A stretch of 64,000 nucleotides of DNA from Kitasatospora sp. NBC_00458 (GCF_036013975.1 NZ_CP107904.1:1674001-1738000), one strand, 5' to 3'. Counted from the first letter of the stretch, positions 1-10,004 are shown. The notes: generated by a model from the sequence alone, not told the origin. Numbers and translations are program-made.

Positions 1-3000
1 CGGTCCGGGTGGTCGGCGGCCTGGGCCAGGACCGCGGTGAGGGCGGTGGCGAGCCGCTCCGCGGTGGCCGGGTCGAAGAGGTCGGTGGCGAACTCCAGGC
101 CGCCCTCCAGCCCGGCCGGGGTGCCGTCCGGGTGGTGGCGCTCGGAGAGGTTGAGGGTGAGGTCGAAGGCGGTGGTCGGCAGGCCGAGCGGCTCGTACGC
201 GGTCCGGGTGCCGGGGAACTCGGGGCCGCCGCCGGCCGTGTTGTCGAAGGCGATCATCACCTGGAAGAGCGGGTGGCGGGCCAGCGTGCGGGCCGGGTTC
301 AGCTCCTCCACCAGGCGCTCGAAGGGCACGTCCTGGTGGGCGTAGGCGGCCAGGTCGGCCTCCCGGACGCGGGCCAGCAGCTCGGCGAAGGTCGGGCGGC
401 CGGCGAGGTCGGTGCGCAGCACCAGGGTGTTGGCGAAGAAGCCGACCAGCTCGTCGAGGGCCGGGTCGAGCCGGCCGGCCAGCGGGGTGCCGATCGGCAG
501 GTCGTCGCCGGCGCCGAAGCGGTGCAGCAGGGTGGCGTAGGCGGCCTGGAGCACCATGAACAGGGTGACGCCGTGCTCGGCGGCGAGGGCGGCCAGCCGG
601 GCGTGCAGGGCGGCGTCCAGCTCCAGCGGGACGACGTCGCCGCGGTGGGTGGCGACCGGCGGGCGGGGGCGGTCCAGCGGGAGCGGCAGTTCGTCCGGCA
701 GGCCGGCCAGCGCCTCGCGCCAGTGGGCGAGCTGGCGGCTCAGCGGGCTCTGCGGGTCGGTGTCGGAGCCGAGCAGCCGGTACTGCCAGAGGGTGTAGTC
801 GGCGTACTGGACCGGGAGCGGGTCCTGGACCGGCCGTTCGCCGCCGAGCCGGGCGGTGTAGGCCTCGGCGAGGTCGCGGAAGAGCGGCCGCAGCGACCAG
901 CCGTCGCTGGCGATGTGGTGCATGACGAGCAGCAGGACGTGCTCGTCCGGGCCCTCGGGCCGCAGGTAGGCGTGCACCGGGACCTCGGCGGACAGGTCGA
1001 AGGTGTGGCCGGTGAGCTCCTCGACCGGGCGGTCGGTGACGCTGAGCAGCGGGGCGGGCGGCGCGGCCAGCACCCGCTGGTACGGGACGCCGTCCTGCTC
1101 GCCGAAGACGGTGCGCAGCGCCTCGTGCCGGTCGAGGACGTCGCCGAGGGCGGCTTCGAGGGCGGCCGGGTCGAGCGGGCCGGTGAGCCGCAGGGCGAGG
1201 GTGACGTTGTAGGTCGCGGCGGGGCCCTCGGCCTGGCCGAGGAACCAGAGGCGGCGCTGGGCGAAGGAGACCGGCAGGTGTTCGGGGCGCTCCGCGGGGC
1301 GCAGGGCGGGCCGGGCGGGGTCGGTGGCGAGGCGGGCGGCGAGCGCGGCGACGGTGGGCGCCTGGAAGAGGTCGCCGATGGCGAGTTCGGCCCCGAGCTC
1401 GGTGCGGGCGCGTCCGACCAGCCGGGTGGCGAGCAGGGAGTGGCCGCCGAGTTCGAAGAAGTCGTCGTCGATGGTGATGCCGTCGATGCCGAGGACCTCG
1501 CCGAACAGCGCGCAGAGGGTGCGCTCGCGGTCGTCGCGCGGGGCGCGGCCCTCGGCGTCGGCGCCGAGGTCGGGGGCGGGCAGGGCGCGGCGGTCGACCT
1601 TGCCGTTGGCGTTGAGCGGCAGGGCGGGGAGGACCGTGACGGCGGACGGGACCATGTAGGCGGGGAGCGACTCGGCCGCGAACCGCCGGAGTCCGGCGGC
1701 GAGTCCGGCCGGGTCGTCGGAGGTGGCGGCGCAGTAGCCGACCAGCCGGGTGTCGCCGGGGCGGTCCTCGCGGGCGACCACGATGACCTGCCGGACGGCG
1801 GGGTGGCGGGAGAGCACGGCCTCGATCTCGCCGAGTTCGATCCGGAAGCCGCGCAGCTTGACCTGGCCGTCGATCCGGCCGAGGAACTCGATCGCGCCGT
1901 CGCCGGCGCGGCGGCGGACCAGGTCGCCGGTGCGGTACATCCGCCCGCCGGGCGTGAAGGGGTCGGCGACGAAGCGTTCGGCGGTCAGCGCGGGCCGGCG
2001 CCAGTAGCCGCGGGCCAGGCCCGCCCCCGCGACGTACAGCTCGCCGGGGACGCCGGGCGGGACGGGCTGCAGCCGGGCGTCCAGGACGTGGGCGCGCATG
2101 TTGTCGAGCGGGCCGCCGATCGGCGCCCGGGGGCCGTCCAGGTCGGCGGCGGTGAGGTGGTGGTGGGTGGCGAAGGTGGTGGCCTCGGTGGGGCCGTAGA
2201 CGTGGGCGAGCAGGAGGTCGGGGCAGCGCTCCAGGACGCGGCGCATCAGGGTGCCGGAGGCGGCCTCGCCGCCGGTGCTGACGGTGCGCAGGGCGGCGAA
2301 GGTCTCCGGGGCCTGCTCGGCGACCAGGTCGAAGAGCGCCTTGGTGAGGAAGACGGCGGTGACGTCGTGCCGGGTGGCGACGGCGTGCAGGGCGGCGGCG
2401 TCCAGGGTGCCGGGCGGGGCGATCACGACCGTGCCGCCGGCCAGCAGGGGCGTCCACAGCTCGTAGGTGGCGGCGTCGAAGGCGTGCGGGGAGTGCAGCA
2501 GGATCCGCTCGTGCCGGCCGTCCCGCCAGCGGCGGTCGGCGGCGAGGTCGACCACGTCGCGGTGGCGGACGGCGACGCCCTTGGGGGTGCCGGTGGAGCC
2601 GGAGGTGAACATCACGTAGGCGAGCCGGTCGGGGTGGACGGTCAGGCCGGGGTCGTGGTCGGGGCCGTCGTGCCCGTCGCCGGGGCGGACCACGGCGGCG
2701 GTGTGCGCGAACCCGGGGTCGGCCCGGTCGGTGAGCAGGACGGGGGCCCCCGTGTCGGCGAGCAGGGCGGTCATCCGCTCGGGCGGCAGGCCGGCGTGCA
2801 TCGGGACGTAGCAGCCGCCGGCCTTGAGCACGGCGAGGGTGGCGACGACCAGGTCGACCGAGCGTTCCATCAGCAGGGCGACCGGGCTCTCCGGGCCGAC
2901 GCCGTGGGCGACCAGGTGGTGGGCGAGCCGGTTGGCGCGGGCGTTGAGCTCCGCGTATCCGACGGTGCCGCCGTCGTGGGCGAGCGCCACCGCGTCCGGG

Positions 3001-4460
3001 GTGCGGGCCGCCTGCGCCTCGAACAGTCCGGGCAGGGAGCCGGTGCGGAGCGGTGCGGCGGTGGCGTTCCAGGTGTCGAGCAGGCGGGTGCGCTCCTCGG
3101 GGCCGAGGATGTCGAGGGTGCCGATCGGCGCCGCGGGGTCGGCGGCCGCGGCGGCCAGCAGCCGGCCGAGCCGCTCGAACAGGGTGGTGACGGTGGACCG
3201 GTCGTAGAGGTCGGCCGCGTACTCGGCCGAGCCGGTGAGGCCGGCCGGGGCGCCGTCCGGGCCGTACTGCTCGGTGATGCCGATGTTGAGGTCGAACTTG
3301 GCGACCCGCAGGCCGAGCGGTTCCGGCTCCGACTCCAGCCCGGGCAGGCCGAGTTCGCCCTCCTCGTGGTTCTGGAGGACGAGCAGGGCCTGGAAGAGCG
3401 GGTGGCGGCCGAGCACGCGGGCCGGGTTGACCTCCTCGACCAGCCGCTCGAACGGCACGTCCTGGTTCGCGAAGGCGTCCAGCTGGGACTCCCGGACCCG
3501 GCCGAGGAGTTCGGCGAAGCCCGGGTCGCCCGAGGTGTCGGTGCGCAGCACCAGGGTGTTGACGAAGAAGCCGACCAGGTCGTCCAGCGCCTCGTCGGAG
3601 CGGCCGGCCACGCCGGTGCCGAGCGGGATGTCGGTGCCGGCGCCGAGCCGGGTGAACAGGGCGGCCAGGCCGGCCTGGAGGACGGCGAACAGGGTGGACC
3701 GGTGCGCACGGGCCAGGCCGGCCAGCGCGGCGTGCAGTTCGGGTCCGTAGGCGAACGCGACGGCGTCGGCGGCGCCGGTCGGGACGGGCGGGCGGGGGCG
3801 GTCCGCGGGGAGCTCCAGCTCCTCCGGCAGACCGGACAGGACTCCTCTCCAGTGGTCGAGCTGACGGCTCATCAGGCTGTCGGGGTCGGACTCCTCGCCG
3901 AGCAGCTCGCGCTGCCAGAGGGTGTAGTCGGCGTACTGGACCGGCAGCGGCTCCCAGTCGGGGGCGCCGCCGGCCAGCCGGGCCCGGTAGGCGGCGCCCA
4001 GGTCGCGCAGCAGCGGGCCGAGCGACCAGCCGTCGCCGGCGATGTGGTGGAGCACGACGAGCAGCACGTGCTCGGTGGGCGTGAGCGAGAAGACCGTGAC
4101 CCGGACGGGGAGTTCGGCGGCCAGGTCGAAGGTCCGGGCGGCGGCCCGGTCCAGCACCGCCGGGTACTCCCCGGCCCCGGGCCCCGGTGCGCAGTCCACC
4201 GTCTCGAAGGCGGCCGCCTCCAGGGCGGCCGTCGCCTCCGCGGACGGCAGGATCCGCTGCACCGGGACTCCCCCGGCCACCGGGAACACCGTGCGCAGCG
4301 CCTCGTGCCGGGCGACCACGTCCGCCGTCGCGGCACGCAGCGCCGCGGTGTCCAGCGCACCGCGCAGGCGGACCGCGAACGGCAGGTTGTAGAGCGCGGT
4401 CGGCCCTTCGATCTGGTCGACCAGCCAGAGCCGCTGCTGTGCGTACGAAACCGGGATCAC
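1..4460 (-). CDS. Nonribosomal peptide synthetase, C-A-T-C..., cut by left window edge
   Basis: NRPS whose C-terminal part lies outside the window; about 1486 codons are visible. The GTG start at 4460 is chosen because an AGGAAG ribosome site lies just upstream and the protein opens directly with a condensation domain (AQQRLW core). Visible order: C1 (catalytic HHIAGDG from about H138), A ([11 protein letters not shown] near residue 617, YGPTE, NGKVD), T (GGHSL serine near residue 1008), then C2 (HHIASDG from about H1181) up to the edge. Both C domains keep HHxxxDG, so both look active. Reading the adenylation pocket by eye against GrsA gives D-A-Y-F-S-G-V-T-F-K, which resembles codes for branched aliphatic residues; this is tentative. 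It lies 63 bp downstream of the dioxygenase gene and is probably co-transcribed with it. A terminal release domain is expected beyond the edge but not seen. Confidence 0.95.
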   Translation of the reverse strand, partial: MIPVSYAQQRLWLVDQIEGPTALYNLPFAVRLRGALDTAALRAATADVVARHEALRTVFPVAGGVPVQRILPSAEATAALEAAAFETVDCAPGPGAGEYPAVLDRAAARTFDLAAELPVRVTVFSLTPTEHVLLVVLHHIAGDGWSLGPLLRDLGAAYRARLAGGAPDWEPLPVQYADYTLWQRELLGEESDPDSLMSRQLDHWRGVLSGLPEELELPADRPRPPVPTGAADAVAFAYGPELHAALAGLARAHRSTLFAVLQAGLAALFTRLGAGTDIPLGTGVAGRSDEALDDLVGFFVNTLVLRTDTSGDPGFAELLGRVRESQLDAFANQDVPFERLVEEVNPARVLGRHPLFQALLVLQNHEEGELGLPGLESEPEPLGLRVAKFDLNIGITEQYGPDGAPAGLTGSAEYAADLYDRSTVTTLFERLGRLLAAAAADPAAPIGTLDILGPEERTRLLDTWNATAAPLRTGSLPGLFEAQAARTPDAVALAHDGGTVGYAELNARANRLAHHLVAHGVGPESPVALLMERSVDLVVATLAVLKAGGCYVPMHAGLPPERMTALLADTGAPVLLTDRADPGFAHTAAVVRPGDGHDGPDHDPGLTVHPDRLAYVMFTSGSTGTPKGVAVRHRDVVDLAADRRWRDGRHERILLHSPHAFDAATYELWTPLLAGGTVVIAPPGTLDAAALHAVATRHDVTAVFLTKALFDLVAEQAPETFAALRTVSTGGEAASGTLMRRVLERCPDLLLAHVYGPTEATTFATHHHLTAADLDGPRAPIGGPLDNMRAHVLDARLQPVPPGVPGELYVAGAGLARGYWRRPALTAERFVADPFTPGGRMYRTGDLVRRRAGDGAIEFLGRIDGQVKLRGFRIELGEIEAVLSRHPAVRQVIVVAREDRPGDTRLVGYCAATSDDPAGLAAGLRRFAAESLPAYMVPSAVTVLPALPLNANGKVDRRALPAPDLGADAEGRAPRDDRERTLCALFGEVLGIDGITIDDDFFELGGHSLLATRLVGRARTELGAELAIGDLFQAPTVAALAARLATDPARPALRPAERPEHLPVSFAQRRLWFLGQAEGPAATYNVTLALRLTGPLDPAALEAALGDVLDRHEALRTVFGEQDGVPYQRVLAAPPAPLLSVTDRPVEELTGHTFDLSAEVPVHAYLRPEGPDEHVLLLVMHHIASDGWSLRPLFRDLAEAYTARLGGERPVQDPLPVQYADYTLWQYRLLGSDTDPQSPLSRQLAHWREALAGLPDELPLPLDRPRPPVATHRGDVVPLELDAALHARLAALAAEHGVTLFMVLQAAYATLLHRFGAGDDLPIGTPLAGRLDPALDELVGFFANTLVLRTDLAGRPTFAELLARVREADLAAYAHQDVPFERLVEELNPARTLARHPLFQVMIAFDNTAGGGPEFPGTRTAYEPLGLPTTAFDLTLNLSERHHPDGTPAGLEGGLEFATDLFDPATAERLATALTAVLAQAADHPD

Positions 4461-4523
4461 GGTGCTTCCTCTACTCACGTCTGCTCACGCCACTGCGTGG
4501 GAAGGGGTGGTGGACTCGGGCCC

Positions 4524-5537
4524 TCAGGCGGGGACGGCGGCGGTGGGCAGCACGCTGGGCCGGCAGTCCAGGACGTCGACCGGGCGGCCCATCGCGACGG
4601 CGATCCTCCGGTCGCCGCGGAACGGGTCACGGCCGTGCGCGCAGAGCACGTTGTCGACCAGCATCACGTCGCCGACCTGCCAGGTCTCGCGGACGGTCGC
4701 GGCCTCGTAGGCGGCGTTGAGCGCGTCCACGTCCTCCCGGGAGAGCGGTTCGCCGTCGCCGAAGCCGGTGTTGAACGGCAGGCCGTCCGGGCCGAACTCG
4801 TCGGCCATGGCCTCCCGGATGTCCGGGTCGAGCGACCACTCGCTCCAGAAGGCCAGGTGGTTGAACCAGACCTCCTCGCCGGTGTGCGGGTGGTGGATCG
4901 TGGCGGAACGCAGCTGGCTGGTACGCAGGTTGCCGTCCGGCTGCCACTCCCAGGAGATGCCGTTCTCCCGGCAGTACTGCTCGACGTCGGCGCGGTCCTC
5001 GGTGCCGAACGCGGTCCGCCAGCCGAGCGAGACGTAGTCGGAGTAGGCGCGGTTCAGCGTCCAGCCCGAGGAGCGGCCGCGCTCGGCGAGGTGCTCCGGC
5101 AGCGCGGCGAGGACCTTGCGGACGTCGGCGGTCGGGGTGGCGCCGCCGGCCTCCGGGGCGGTCAGGCAGGCGAAGAGCAGCCGGCCGGGGAAGGTCAGGG
5201 TGTAGCTGTTCTCGTTGTGCATCCGGATCGACTGGGCGGGCGGCAGGTCGGTCGACGAGAAGACGCCGTCGCCGAAGTCGCTGCGCGGGGTGGCCTTCTC
5301 CCGGTACGGGGTCGGCTCGGGGATCAGCACGTCGCGGACGGCGGCGACGTCCGCGCTGGCCGCCACCGGCAGCCCGCGCAGGAAGATCGTGCCGTGCTCG
5401 TGCAGGGCGGCGGTCAGCTCGGCCTCGTTGTCGCGCAGCCAGGCGCAGGCCTCGGCGAGGTCGGCGCCGGCCGGCACCCGGGTGAGGGCGGGGCGGCCGG
5501 GGTTCAGCTCCCAGCTGATCGGCATCGCGGCGCTCAC
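4524..5537 (-). CDS. TauD/SyrP-like Fe(II)/2-oxoglutarate dioxygenase
   Basis: A 337-residue TauD/clavaminate-synthase-type non-heme iron oxygenase, probably hydroxylating an amino acid either free or bound to an NRPS carrier. The iron facial triad is readable as H107-N-E109 (HxE rather than HxD) and H301 in CAHGRDPF, followed by the RR 2-oxoglutarate anchor about ten residues later. HxE is known in the asparagine and arginine hydroxylases AsnO and VioC; the AHGRxxF block resembles SyrP, an aspartyl beta-hydroxylase. The GTG at 5537 overlaps the MbtH stop by 4 nt (GTGA), which sets the start; an upstream ATG in the same frame would lie inside mbtH. It sits between mbtH and NRPS-1, so a tailoring role in this peptide is likely. 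The exact substrate cannot be read from the sequence. Confidence 0.88.
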   Translation of the reverse strand: MSAAMPISWELNPGRPALTRVPAGADLAEACAWLRDNEAELTAALHEHGTIFLRGLPVAASADVAAVRDVLIPEPTPYREKATPRSDFGDGVFSSTDLPPAQSIRMHNENSYTLTFPGRLLFACLTAPEAGGATPTADVRKVLAALPEHLAERGRSSGWTLNRAYSDYVSLGWRTAFGTEDRADVEQYCRENGISWEWQPDGNLRTSQLRSATIHHPHTGEEVWFNHLAFWSEWSLDPDIREAMADEFGPDGLPFNTGFGDGEPLSREDVDALNAAYEAATVRETWQVGDVMLVDNVLCAHGRDPFRGDRRIAVAMGRPVDVLDCRPSVLPTAAVPA

Positions 5538-5746
5538 CGGGCGCCGAGGGCGGCCACCAGGCCGGCCGGGCGGATGTCGGTCCAGTTCGCCTCGATCCAG
5601 TCGAGGCACTCCTGGCGGGTGGCCTCACCGTGGACGGTGCTCCAGCCGGCCGGCACGTCGATCCAGACCGGCCAGAGCGAGTGCTGGTTCTCGTCGTTGA
5701 CCAGCACCAGGTAGCCGGCGTTGTCGTCCTCGAAGGGGTTGCTCAT
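5534..5746 (-). CDS. MbtH-family adenylation-domain chaperone
   Basis: A complete 70-residue MbtH-like protein. The family signature is intact: NPFEDD at the N-terminus, a V-N-x-E-x-Q-x-SLWP block, VPAGW, a CLDWIE stretch and WTDIRP near the C-terminus. MbtH proteins bind the N-terminal subdomain of NRPS adenylation domains and are often needed for their folding or activity, so it should serve the NRPS genes of this cluster. The ATG at 5746 follows a GAGGAG ribosome site at good spacing. The stop overlaps the dioxygenase start by 4 nt. The frame stays open far upstream, but that part is low-complexity and is not counted as protein. Confidence 0.97.
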   Translation of the reverse strand: MSNPFEDDNAGYLVLVNDENQHSLWPVWIDVPAGWSTVHGEATRQECLDWIEANWTDIRPAGLVAALGAR

Positions 5747-6106
5747 GGTGGTCTCCTCGAAGGGGGTGTGGCCTGGGGTGTGGTTCGAAGTTATCGGCGG
5801 CGGACCGGCCGGAGCGGCACAAGGCCCGGCAGGTGAGCGGCAGTTAGCCGGCTGCCGGGCGGGGCGGGAGCGGGGCCTGGCCGGGGGCCGGGACGGGGCC
5901 GGACGGGGGCCGAGCGGGGTCCACGGGCTGCCCGGGAACGCGAACGCGACCACGGGCCCCCGGTCGGGGTCGGGGTCGTGGTCGCGTCGGTGGTGGTCGT
6001 GGTCGTTGTCGTGGTCGTGGTCGTGGTGGCGGGGGTCGGGTTCGGAGTCGTGGCCGGGGACCGGACGGAGGCGGGTCGGCACCGGGCCGGCCCGGGCGGC
6101 GCGCGG
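5747..6106. other. Non-coding gap between P450 and mbtH
   Basis: This 360-bp stretch separates the P450 stop from the mbtH start. It contains the mbtH ribosome site, a short inverted repeat (CGGCAG...CTGCCG, 5838-5857) and a GTGGTC-type simple repeat. I see no convincing gene and no clear -35/-10 pair, though an mbtH promoter could lie here because the other genes of this operon are mostly coupled. Confidence 0.6.
5961..6031. repeat. GTGGTC/GGTCGT hexanucleotide-type simple repeat
   Basis: The plus strand consists almost wholly of G, T and C in imperfect GTGGTC units (for example 5990-6030). On the minus strand one frame, continuous with mbtH, reads as alternating His-Asp. Such tracts mutate by slippage; whether it has a role is unknown. 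Confidence 0.7.
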
Positions 6107-7291
6107 TCAGCGCGGGGTGATCCGCACCGGGAGGTGGTCCAGGCCGAAGTTGATGATCGACCGGTTGTACTGCACCGGACCGGCCGGCTCGATCGCCGCC
6201 GCCTTCTCCAGCGCCGCCGAGAACAGCGCGCCCAGCTCGGCCTTGGCCAGCGGCGCGCCGATGCAGTAGTGGGCGCCCAGGCCCAGCGCGAGGTGCTTGT
6301 TGGGCGAGCGGTCGAGCAGGACCTCCTCGGGCCGGTCGAAGGCCTCCGGGTCGCGGTTCGCGGACCAGACCCAGACCGCCACCCGGTCGCCGCGGCGGAT
6401 CCGCCGCCCGGCCAGCTCGACGTCCCGGCTCGCGGTGCGCAGGGTGTGCAGGCCGACCGAGGTCCACCGCAGCAGCTCGTCCACTGCGGAGTCCATCGAC
6501 ACCTCGCCCTGCTGCAGCCTCCGCCACAGGTCCGGGCGCTGGATCAGGGTGTGCAGCCCCATCGCCGCGGTGTGGCGGACCGTCTGGACGCCGCCGACCA
6601 CGATGTTGTCCAGGTTGAGCACCACGTCCTCGACCGGCATCAGCCGGCCGCCGACCTTGTAGGTGGCCATCATGGAGATCAGGTCGTCGCGCGGGTCGGT
6701 GCGGCGCAGCATCACCTGGTGCAGCAGGTACGGGATCAACTGCTGGTGGCCGGCCCGGCGTTCCTCCGGGGTGTTGCCGAGGAAGGCCACGTCGCAGACC
6801 CGGACCATCATCTCGCGGTCCTGCTCGGGGACGTCCAGCAGGTCGCACATGACGGCGAGCGGCAGCGCGGACACCACGTCGACGAGGTCGACCTCGCCCT
6901 GCTCGACGGCCCGGTCGAAGAGCTCCCCGGCCCGCTCCGCGATCGACCGGGAGGCGCCGCGCACCCCGCCCTTCGAGAAGAACGGGTTGGCGGGGGCGCG
7001 CAGTTCGCGGTGCCGGGGCGGGTCGGTGAGGGCCATCATCCGGCCCGAGCCGACGGGCACGTTGCCGACGCCCGCGCCCAGCAGCGAGCCGGACTCCGAG
7101 CTGAACACGGCCGCGTTGCGCAGCACGTCGGCCGACTCGCGGTAGGTCATGACCGACCAGACCGGTCCGTCGTCCAGGGTGTCGGTGCGGTGGACGGGCG
7201 CCTCCCGGCGCAGCGCGTCGACCAGCGCCGGGGTGTCCGGGCGGGCCCAGAGGGCCGGGTCGGTGAGGTCGACGGAGGTGGTGGTCACCAT
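6107..7291 (-). CDS. Cytochrome P450, probable aminoacyl-carrier hydroxylase
   Basis: A 394-residue bacterial class I P450. The heme-thiolate loop reads LGLGAHYCIGAPLA (cysteine near residue 345), with Leu where Phe is usual in the FGxGxHxCxG core. ExxR is present as ELLR. The I-helix motif is GGVQT, with Gln in place of the usual acid before the conserved Thr. The ATG at 7291 overlaps the thioesterase stop (ATGGTGA), giving translational coupling. A P450 placed directly behind a stand-alone A-T didomain and a thioesterase matches the NovH/NovI and NikP1/NikQ arrangement, where the P450 beta-hydroxylates an amino acid held on the carrier protein; that role is inferred here from context. No ferredoxin gene is adjacent. 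Confidence 0.93.
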   Translation of the reverse strand: MVTTTSVDLTDPALWARPDTPALVDALRREAPVHRTDTLDDGPVWSVMTYRESADVLRNAAVFSSESGSLLGAGVGNVPVGSGRMMALTDPPRHRELRAPANPFFSKGGVRGASRSIAERAGELFDRAVEQGEVDLVDVVSALPLAVMCDLLDVPEQDREMMVRVCDVAFLGNTPEERRAGHQQLIPYLLHQVMLRRTDPRDDLISMMATYKVGGRLMPVEDVVLNLDNIVVGGVQTVRHTAAMGLHTLIQRPDLWRRLQQGEVSMDSAVDELLRWTSVGLHTLRTASRDVELAGRRIRRGDRVAVWVWSANRDPEAFDRPEEVLLDRSPNKHLALGLGAHYCIGAPLAKAELGALFSAALEKAAAIEPAGPVQYNRSIINFGLDHLPVRITPR

Positions 7292-8136
7292 TGCTGCTCC
7301 CTGGTGTCGTGCGCGGGGACGGAGGTCTGGCGGGCCGCCAGGAGGGTGGTCAGGAGGGCGACCGGGCCGGGCCGGTCGACGGTCGCCAGGAGGTGCCCGC
7401 CGGGGACGACGTGGTGGCCGAAGTCGCCGCGGGTGTGCGCGGCCCAGCCGGTCAGGTCGGTGGCGGTGGACATCGGGTCGTCGGCGCCGGCCACGGCGTA
7501 GAGCGCGGAGCCGATCGGCGCGTGCGGCCGGTGGCGGTAGGTGGCGCTGACCGCGAGGTCGGTGCGGATGCCCGCGAGGGCGAGGTCGACGAGGTCGGGG
7601 TCGGCCCGGACGACCTCCTCCAGGCCGGTGAGCCTGAGCAGTTCGGGTGCGTCGAGGTCCTTGGACTCGCGTTCGGCCCACTCGGCGGGGCAGGGCGCGG
7701 AGGCCGCGACCACCAGCTCGGGGCGGAGGTCGGCGGGCAGCGCGCGGGCCACCTCGTAGGCGAGCAGGGCGCCGAAGCTCTGCCCGTAGAAGCCGTACCG
7801 GACGCCGCCGCCCAGGTGCGGGGCGAGGGCCTCGGCGACGGCCGCGACCAGCGTGTCGAAGTCGGCCGGCATCGGGTGCCGGCTGCGGCCGCCGCGGGCC
7901 GGCGGGCGCAGCGCCCAGACCTCGGCGGCCGGGGCGAGGGCCCGGGCCAGCGGGGTGTAGGCGGTGGCGTCGCCGCCGGCGTGCGGGAAGCAGAACAGCC
8001 GGAACGGCCGGTGGGGCTGGGGTGCGGGGACGAACAGCCAGTCGCCCTCGATCCTCGGGCGGGCGGCGCTCCGCGGGGGCTGGGCCTGCGGGGCGGCCGG
8101 CGGTGCGGCGGCGGTCCGCGGCGCGGTGACGGTCAT
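7285..8136 (-). CDS. Type II thioesterase (alpha/beta hydrolase)
   Basis: A 283-residue stand-alone thioesterase of the GrsT/TesA type. Readable features are the CFPHAGG oxyanion-side motif, the nucleophile elbow GQSFG (serine near residue 119), the GADDP region with the likely acidic residue and the C-terminal GGHL histidine. Such enzymes clear mis-primed or stalled acyl groups from carrier proteins, and in A-T/P450 cassettes may release the hydroxylated amino acid. The N-terminal 25 or so residues are Ala/Pro-rich and look disordered. The ATG at 8136 overlaps the stop of the A-T gene (ATGA) and its own stop overlaps the P450 start, so the three genes form one coupled unit. Confidence 0.95.
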   Translation of the reverse strand: MTVTAPRTAAAPPAAPQAQPPRSAARPRIEGDWLFVPAPQPHRPFRLFCFPHAGGDATAYTPLARALAPAAEVWALRPPARGGRSRHPMPADFDTLVAAVAEALAPHLGGGVRYGFYGQSFGALLAYEVARALPADLRPELVVAASAPCPAEWAERESKDLDAPELLRLTGLEEVVRADPDLVDLALAGIRTDLAVSATYRHRPHAPIGSALYAVAGADDPMSTATDLTGWAAHTRGDFGHHVVPGGHLLATVDRPGPVALLTTLLAARQTSVPAHDTREQQW

Positions 8137-10004
8137 CGGACGGCCGCCCGGCGGGCGGTGAGCGCGGGGCGCGGGGCGGCGGTGCCCGCCGCGGCGGCGC
8201 TGCGGACGGCGGCGGTGAACCCGGCCAGGTCGGCGGCGTCCAGCAGGTGGCGCAGCTGGAGCTCGACGTTCAGCTTGCGGCGCAGCAGGTGGACGACGCG
8301 CAGGGCGGCGAGCGAGTGGCCGCCGAGGGAGAGGAAGTCGTCGGTGGGCTCGACGCTCGGGACGCCGAGCACCGTCCGCCAGACCTCGGCGACCTGCTCG
8401 TCCACTCCTGCGGGCCCGTCGGCCGCGGAGGCGCCCGCCGGGGTGCCCGCCGGGCCGCCTCCCGGGGCCTCCGCCTGCGGTGCGGGCAGGGCCCGGTGGT
8501 CGACCTTGCCGTTGGGGGTGAGCGGCAGCGCGTCCAGCACGGTCACGGTGGCCGGCACCAGGTGGGCGGGCACCGTGCGGCGCAGCTCGGCGAGCAGCTC
8601 GGCGGGGCGGACCGCGCCCGTGACGTAGCCGGCCAGCCGGACGTCCCCGGGTGCGGCCTCGTGCACGGTGGCCGCGGCGGCGGTGACCCCGTCCAGCCCG
8701 GCCAGCGTGTGCTCGACCTCGCCGAGTTCGACCCGGAAGCCGCGCAGCTTGACCTGCCGGTCGACCCGGCCGACGTACTCCAGCAGGCCCTCGGCGGTGC
8801 GGCGGGCCTGGTCGCCCGTCCGGTACATCCGGGTGCCGGCCGGGCCGAACGGGTCGGCGACGAAGCGGCCCGCGGTCAGCCCCGGGTGGCCCGGGTAGCC
8901 GTGCGCGACGCCGGGCCCGGCCAGGTAGAGCTCGCCGACGGCGCCGGCCCCGGTGACCGGGGCGAGCCGGTCGTCCAGCAGGTGGACGCGGACGCCGGGC
9001 AGCGGTTCGCCCAGGTGCGGGCCGGGGCCGGTGATCCGGGCGGTGACCGCCTCGACGGTGCACTCGGTGGGGCCGTACAGGTTGAACGCCTCGATGCCGC
9101 CGTCGGCCAGCTCGCGCCAGGTGCGCTCGGGCACCGGCTCGCCGCCCATGAACAGGCGCGGCACCCGGGCGCCGGCCAGCGGCTCGCGGAGCAGCTGCCA
9201 GTGCGAGGGCGTCAGGTCGAGGTCGGTGACGCCGTGCTCGGCGAGCAGCCCGGCCAGCCGGGCCGGGTCGGCGCGCCGGGCGTCGTCGATCACCACCAGG
9301 GTGTCGCCGCGGCAGAGCCTGGTCCACTGCGGGACGGAGGCGTCGAAGGAGACGCTGGCGTTCCAGCCGACGACGGCCGGCTCGGGGCGGAAGGCGCCGG
9401 TCCGGGCCAGGGCGTCCAGCAGGTGGGCGACGCCGCCGTGGGTGACCTCGACGCCCTTGGGGCGGCCGGTGGAGCCGGAGGTGTAGATGACGTAGGCCGG
9501 GTCGAGCGGGTGCGGGGCGGCGTCGGACCGGGTGTCGTCGGCGGTGCCCGTCGCGTCGGCGTCCGGGCGGAGCACGGCGACGCCGGCCGGGACCGGCGGG
9601 GCGGCGTCGGCGCTGACCACGGCGGCGAGGCGGGCGTCGGCCGCCATGAAGGCGATCCGCTCGGCCGGGTAGGCCGGGTCCAGCGGGACGTACGCCGCGC
9701 CGGCCCGCCAGGCGGCGAGCAGGGCGACCGGCAGGTCGGCGGTGCGGGCGAGGTGGACGCCGACCCGGTCGCCGCGCCGGACGCCGTGGGCCCGGAGGGC
9801 GCGGGCCAGGGCCGCGGTGCGGCGGTCCAGGGCGGCGAAGTCGAGGCTGCCGTCGGCGGCGTGCACGGCGGGACGGGCGGGGTGGGCGGCGACGGCGGCG
9901 CGCAGGCCGGTCAGCAGGTCGGCGGGCACGGCGGCGGCGGGTGCGGTGCCGGCGGGGGTGGCGGGCGCGGCGGGGGTGGCGGCCGGCTCGGCGAAGGTGG
10001 TCAT
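8133..10004 (-). CDS. Stand-alone NRPS adenylation-thiolation didomain
   Basis: A 623-residue A-T protein with no condensation domain. A3 is [11 protein letters not shown] near residue 175, A5 is YGPTE, A10 is PNGKVDH and the carrier serine is in GGHSL near residue 562. The ATG at 10004 is preferred over one 36 nt upstream because GAGGAG lies eight bases before it. The specificity residues read by eye are D-A-P-D-F-G-L-V-E-K; Asp at the fourth position occurs in codes for Gln, Glu, Lys and Arg, so a polar or charged side chain is possible. The preceding NRPS ends in an unpaired C domain, so this protein probably completes that split module. Its other likely job is to present the amino acid to the adjacent P450. 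It is coupled to the thioesterase by a 4-nt overlap. Confidence 0.95.
   Translation of the reverse strand: MTTFAEPAATPAAPATPAGTAPAAAVPADLLTGLRAAVAAHPARPAVHAADGSLDFAALDRRTAALARALRAHGVRRGDRVGVHLARTADLPVALLAAWRAGAAYVPLDPAYPAERIAFMAADARLAAVVSADAAPPVPAGVAVLRPDADATGTADDTRSDAAPHPLDPAYVIYTSGSTGRPKGVEVTHGGVAHLLDALARTGAFRPEPAVVGWNASVSFDASVPQWTRLCRGDTLVVIDDARRADPARLAGLLAEHGVTDLDLTPSHWQLLREPLAGARVPRLFMGGEPVPERTWRELADGGIEAFNLYGPTECTVEAVTARITGPGPHLGEPLPGVRVHLLDDRLAPVTGAGAVGELYLAGPGVAHGYPGHPGLTAGRFVADPFGPAGTRMYRTGDQARRTAEGLLEYVGRVDRQVKLRGFRVELGEVEHTLAGLDGVTAAAATVHEAAPGDVRLAGYVTGAVRPAELLAELRRTVPAHLVPATVTVLDALPLTPNGKVDHRALPAPQAEAPGGGPAGTPAGASAADGPAGVDEQVAEVWRTVLGVPSVEPTDDFLSLGGHSLAALRVVHLLRRKLNVELQLRHLLDAADLAGFTAAVRSAAAAGTAAPRPALTARRAAVR

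Noticed and set aside
9..5714. Very long plus-strand open frame (1901 codons) opposite NRPS-1 and the dioxygenase
   Set aside because: Its translation is Gly/Val/Arg-rich without any domain, and it lies antisense to clear NRPS and dioxygenase sequence. It results from high GC codon bias.
5747..6082. N-terminal extension of MbtH
   Set aside because: MbtH proteins are about 70 residues, and a GAGGAG site and NPF motif mark the ATG at 5746.
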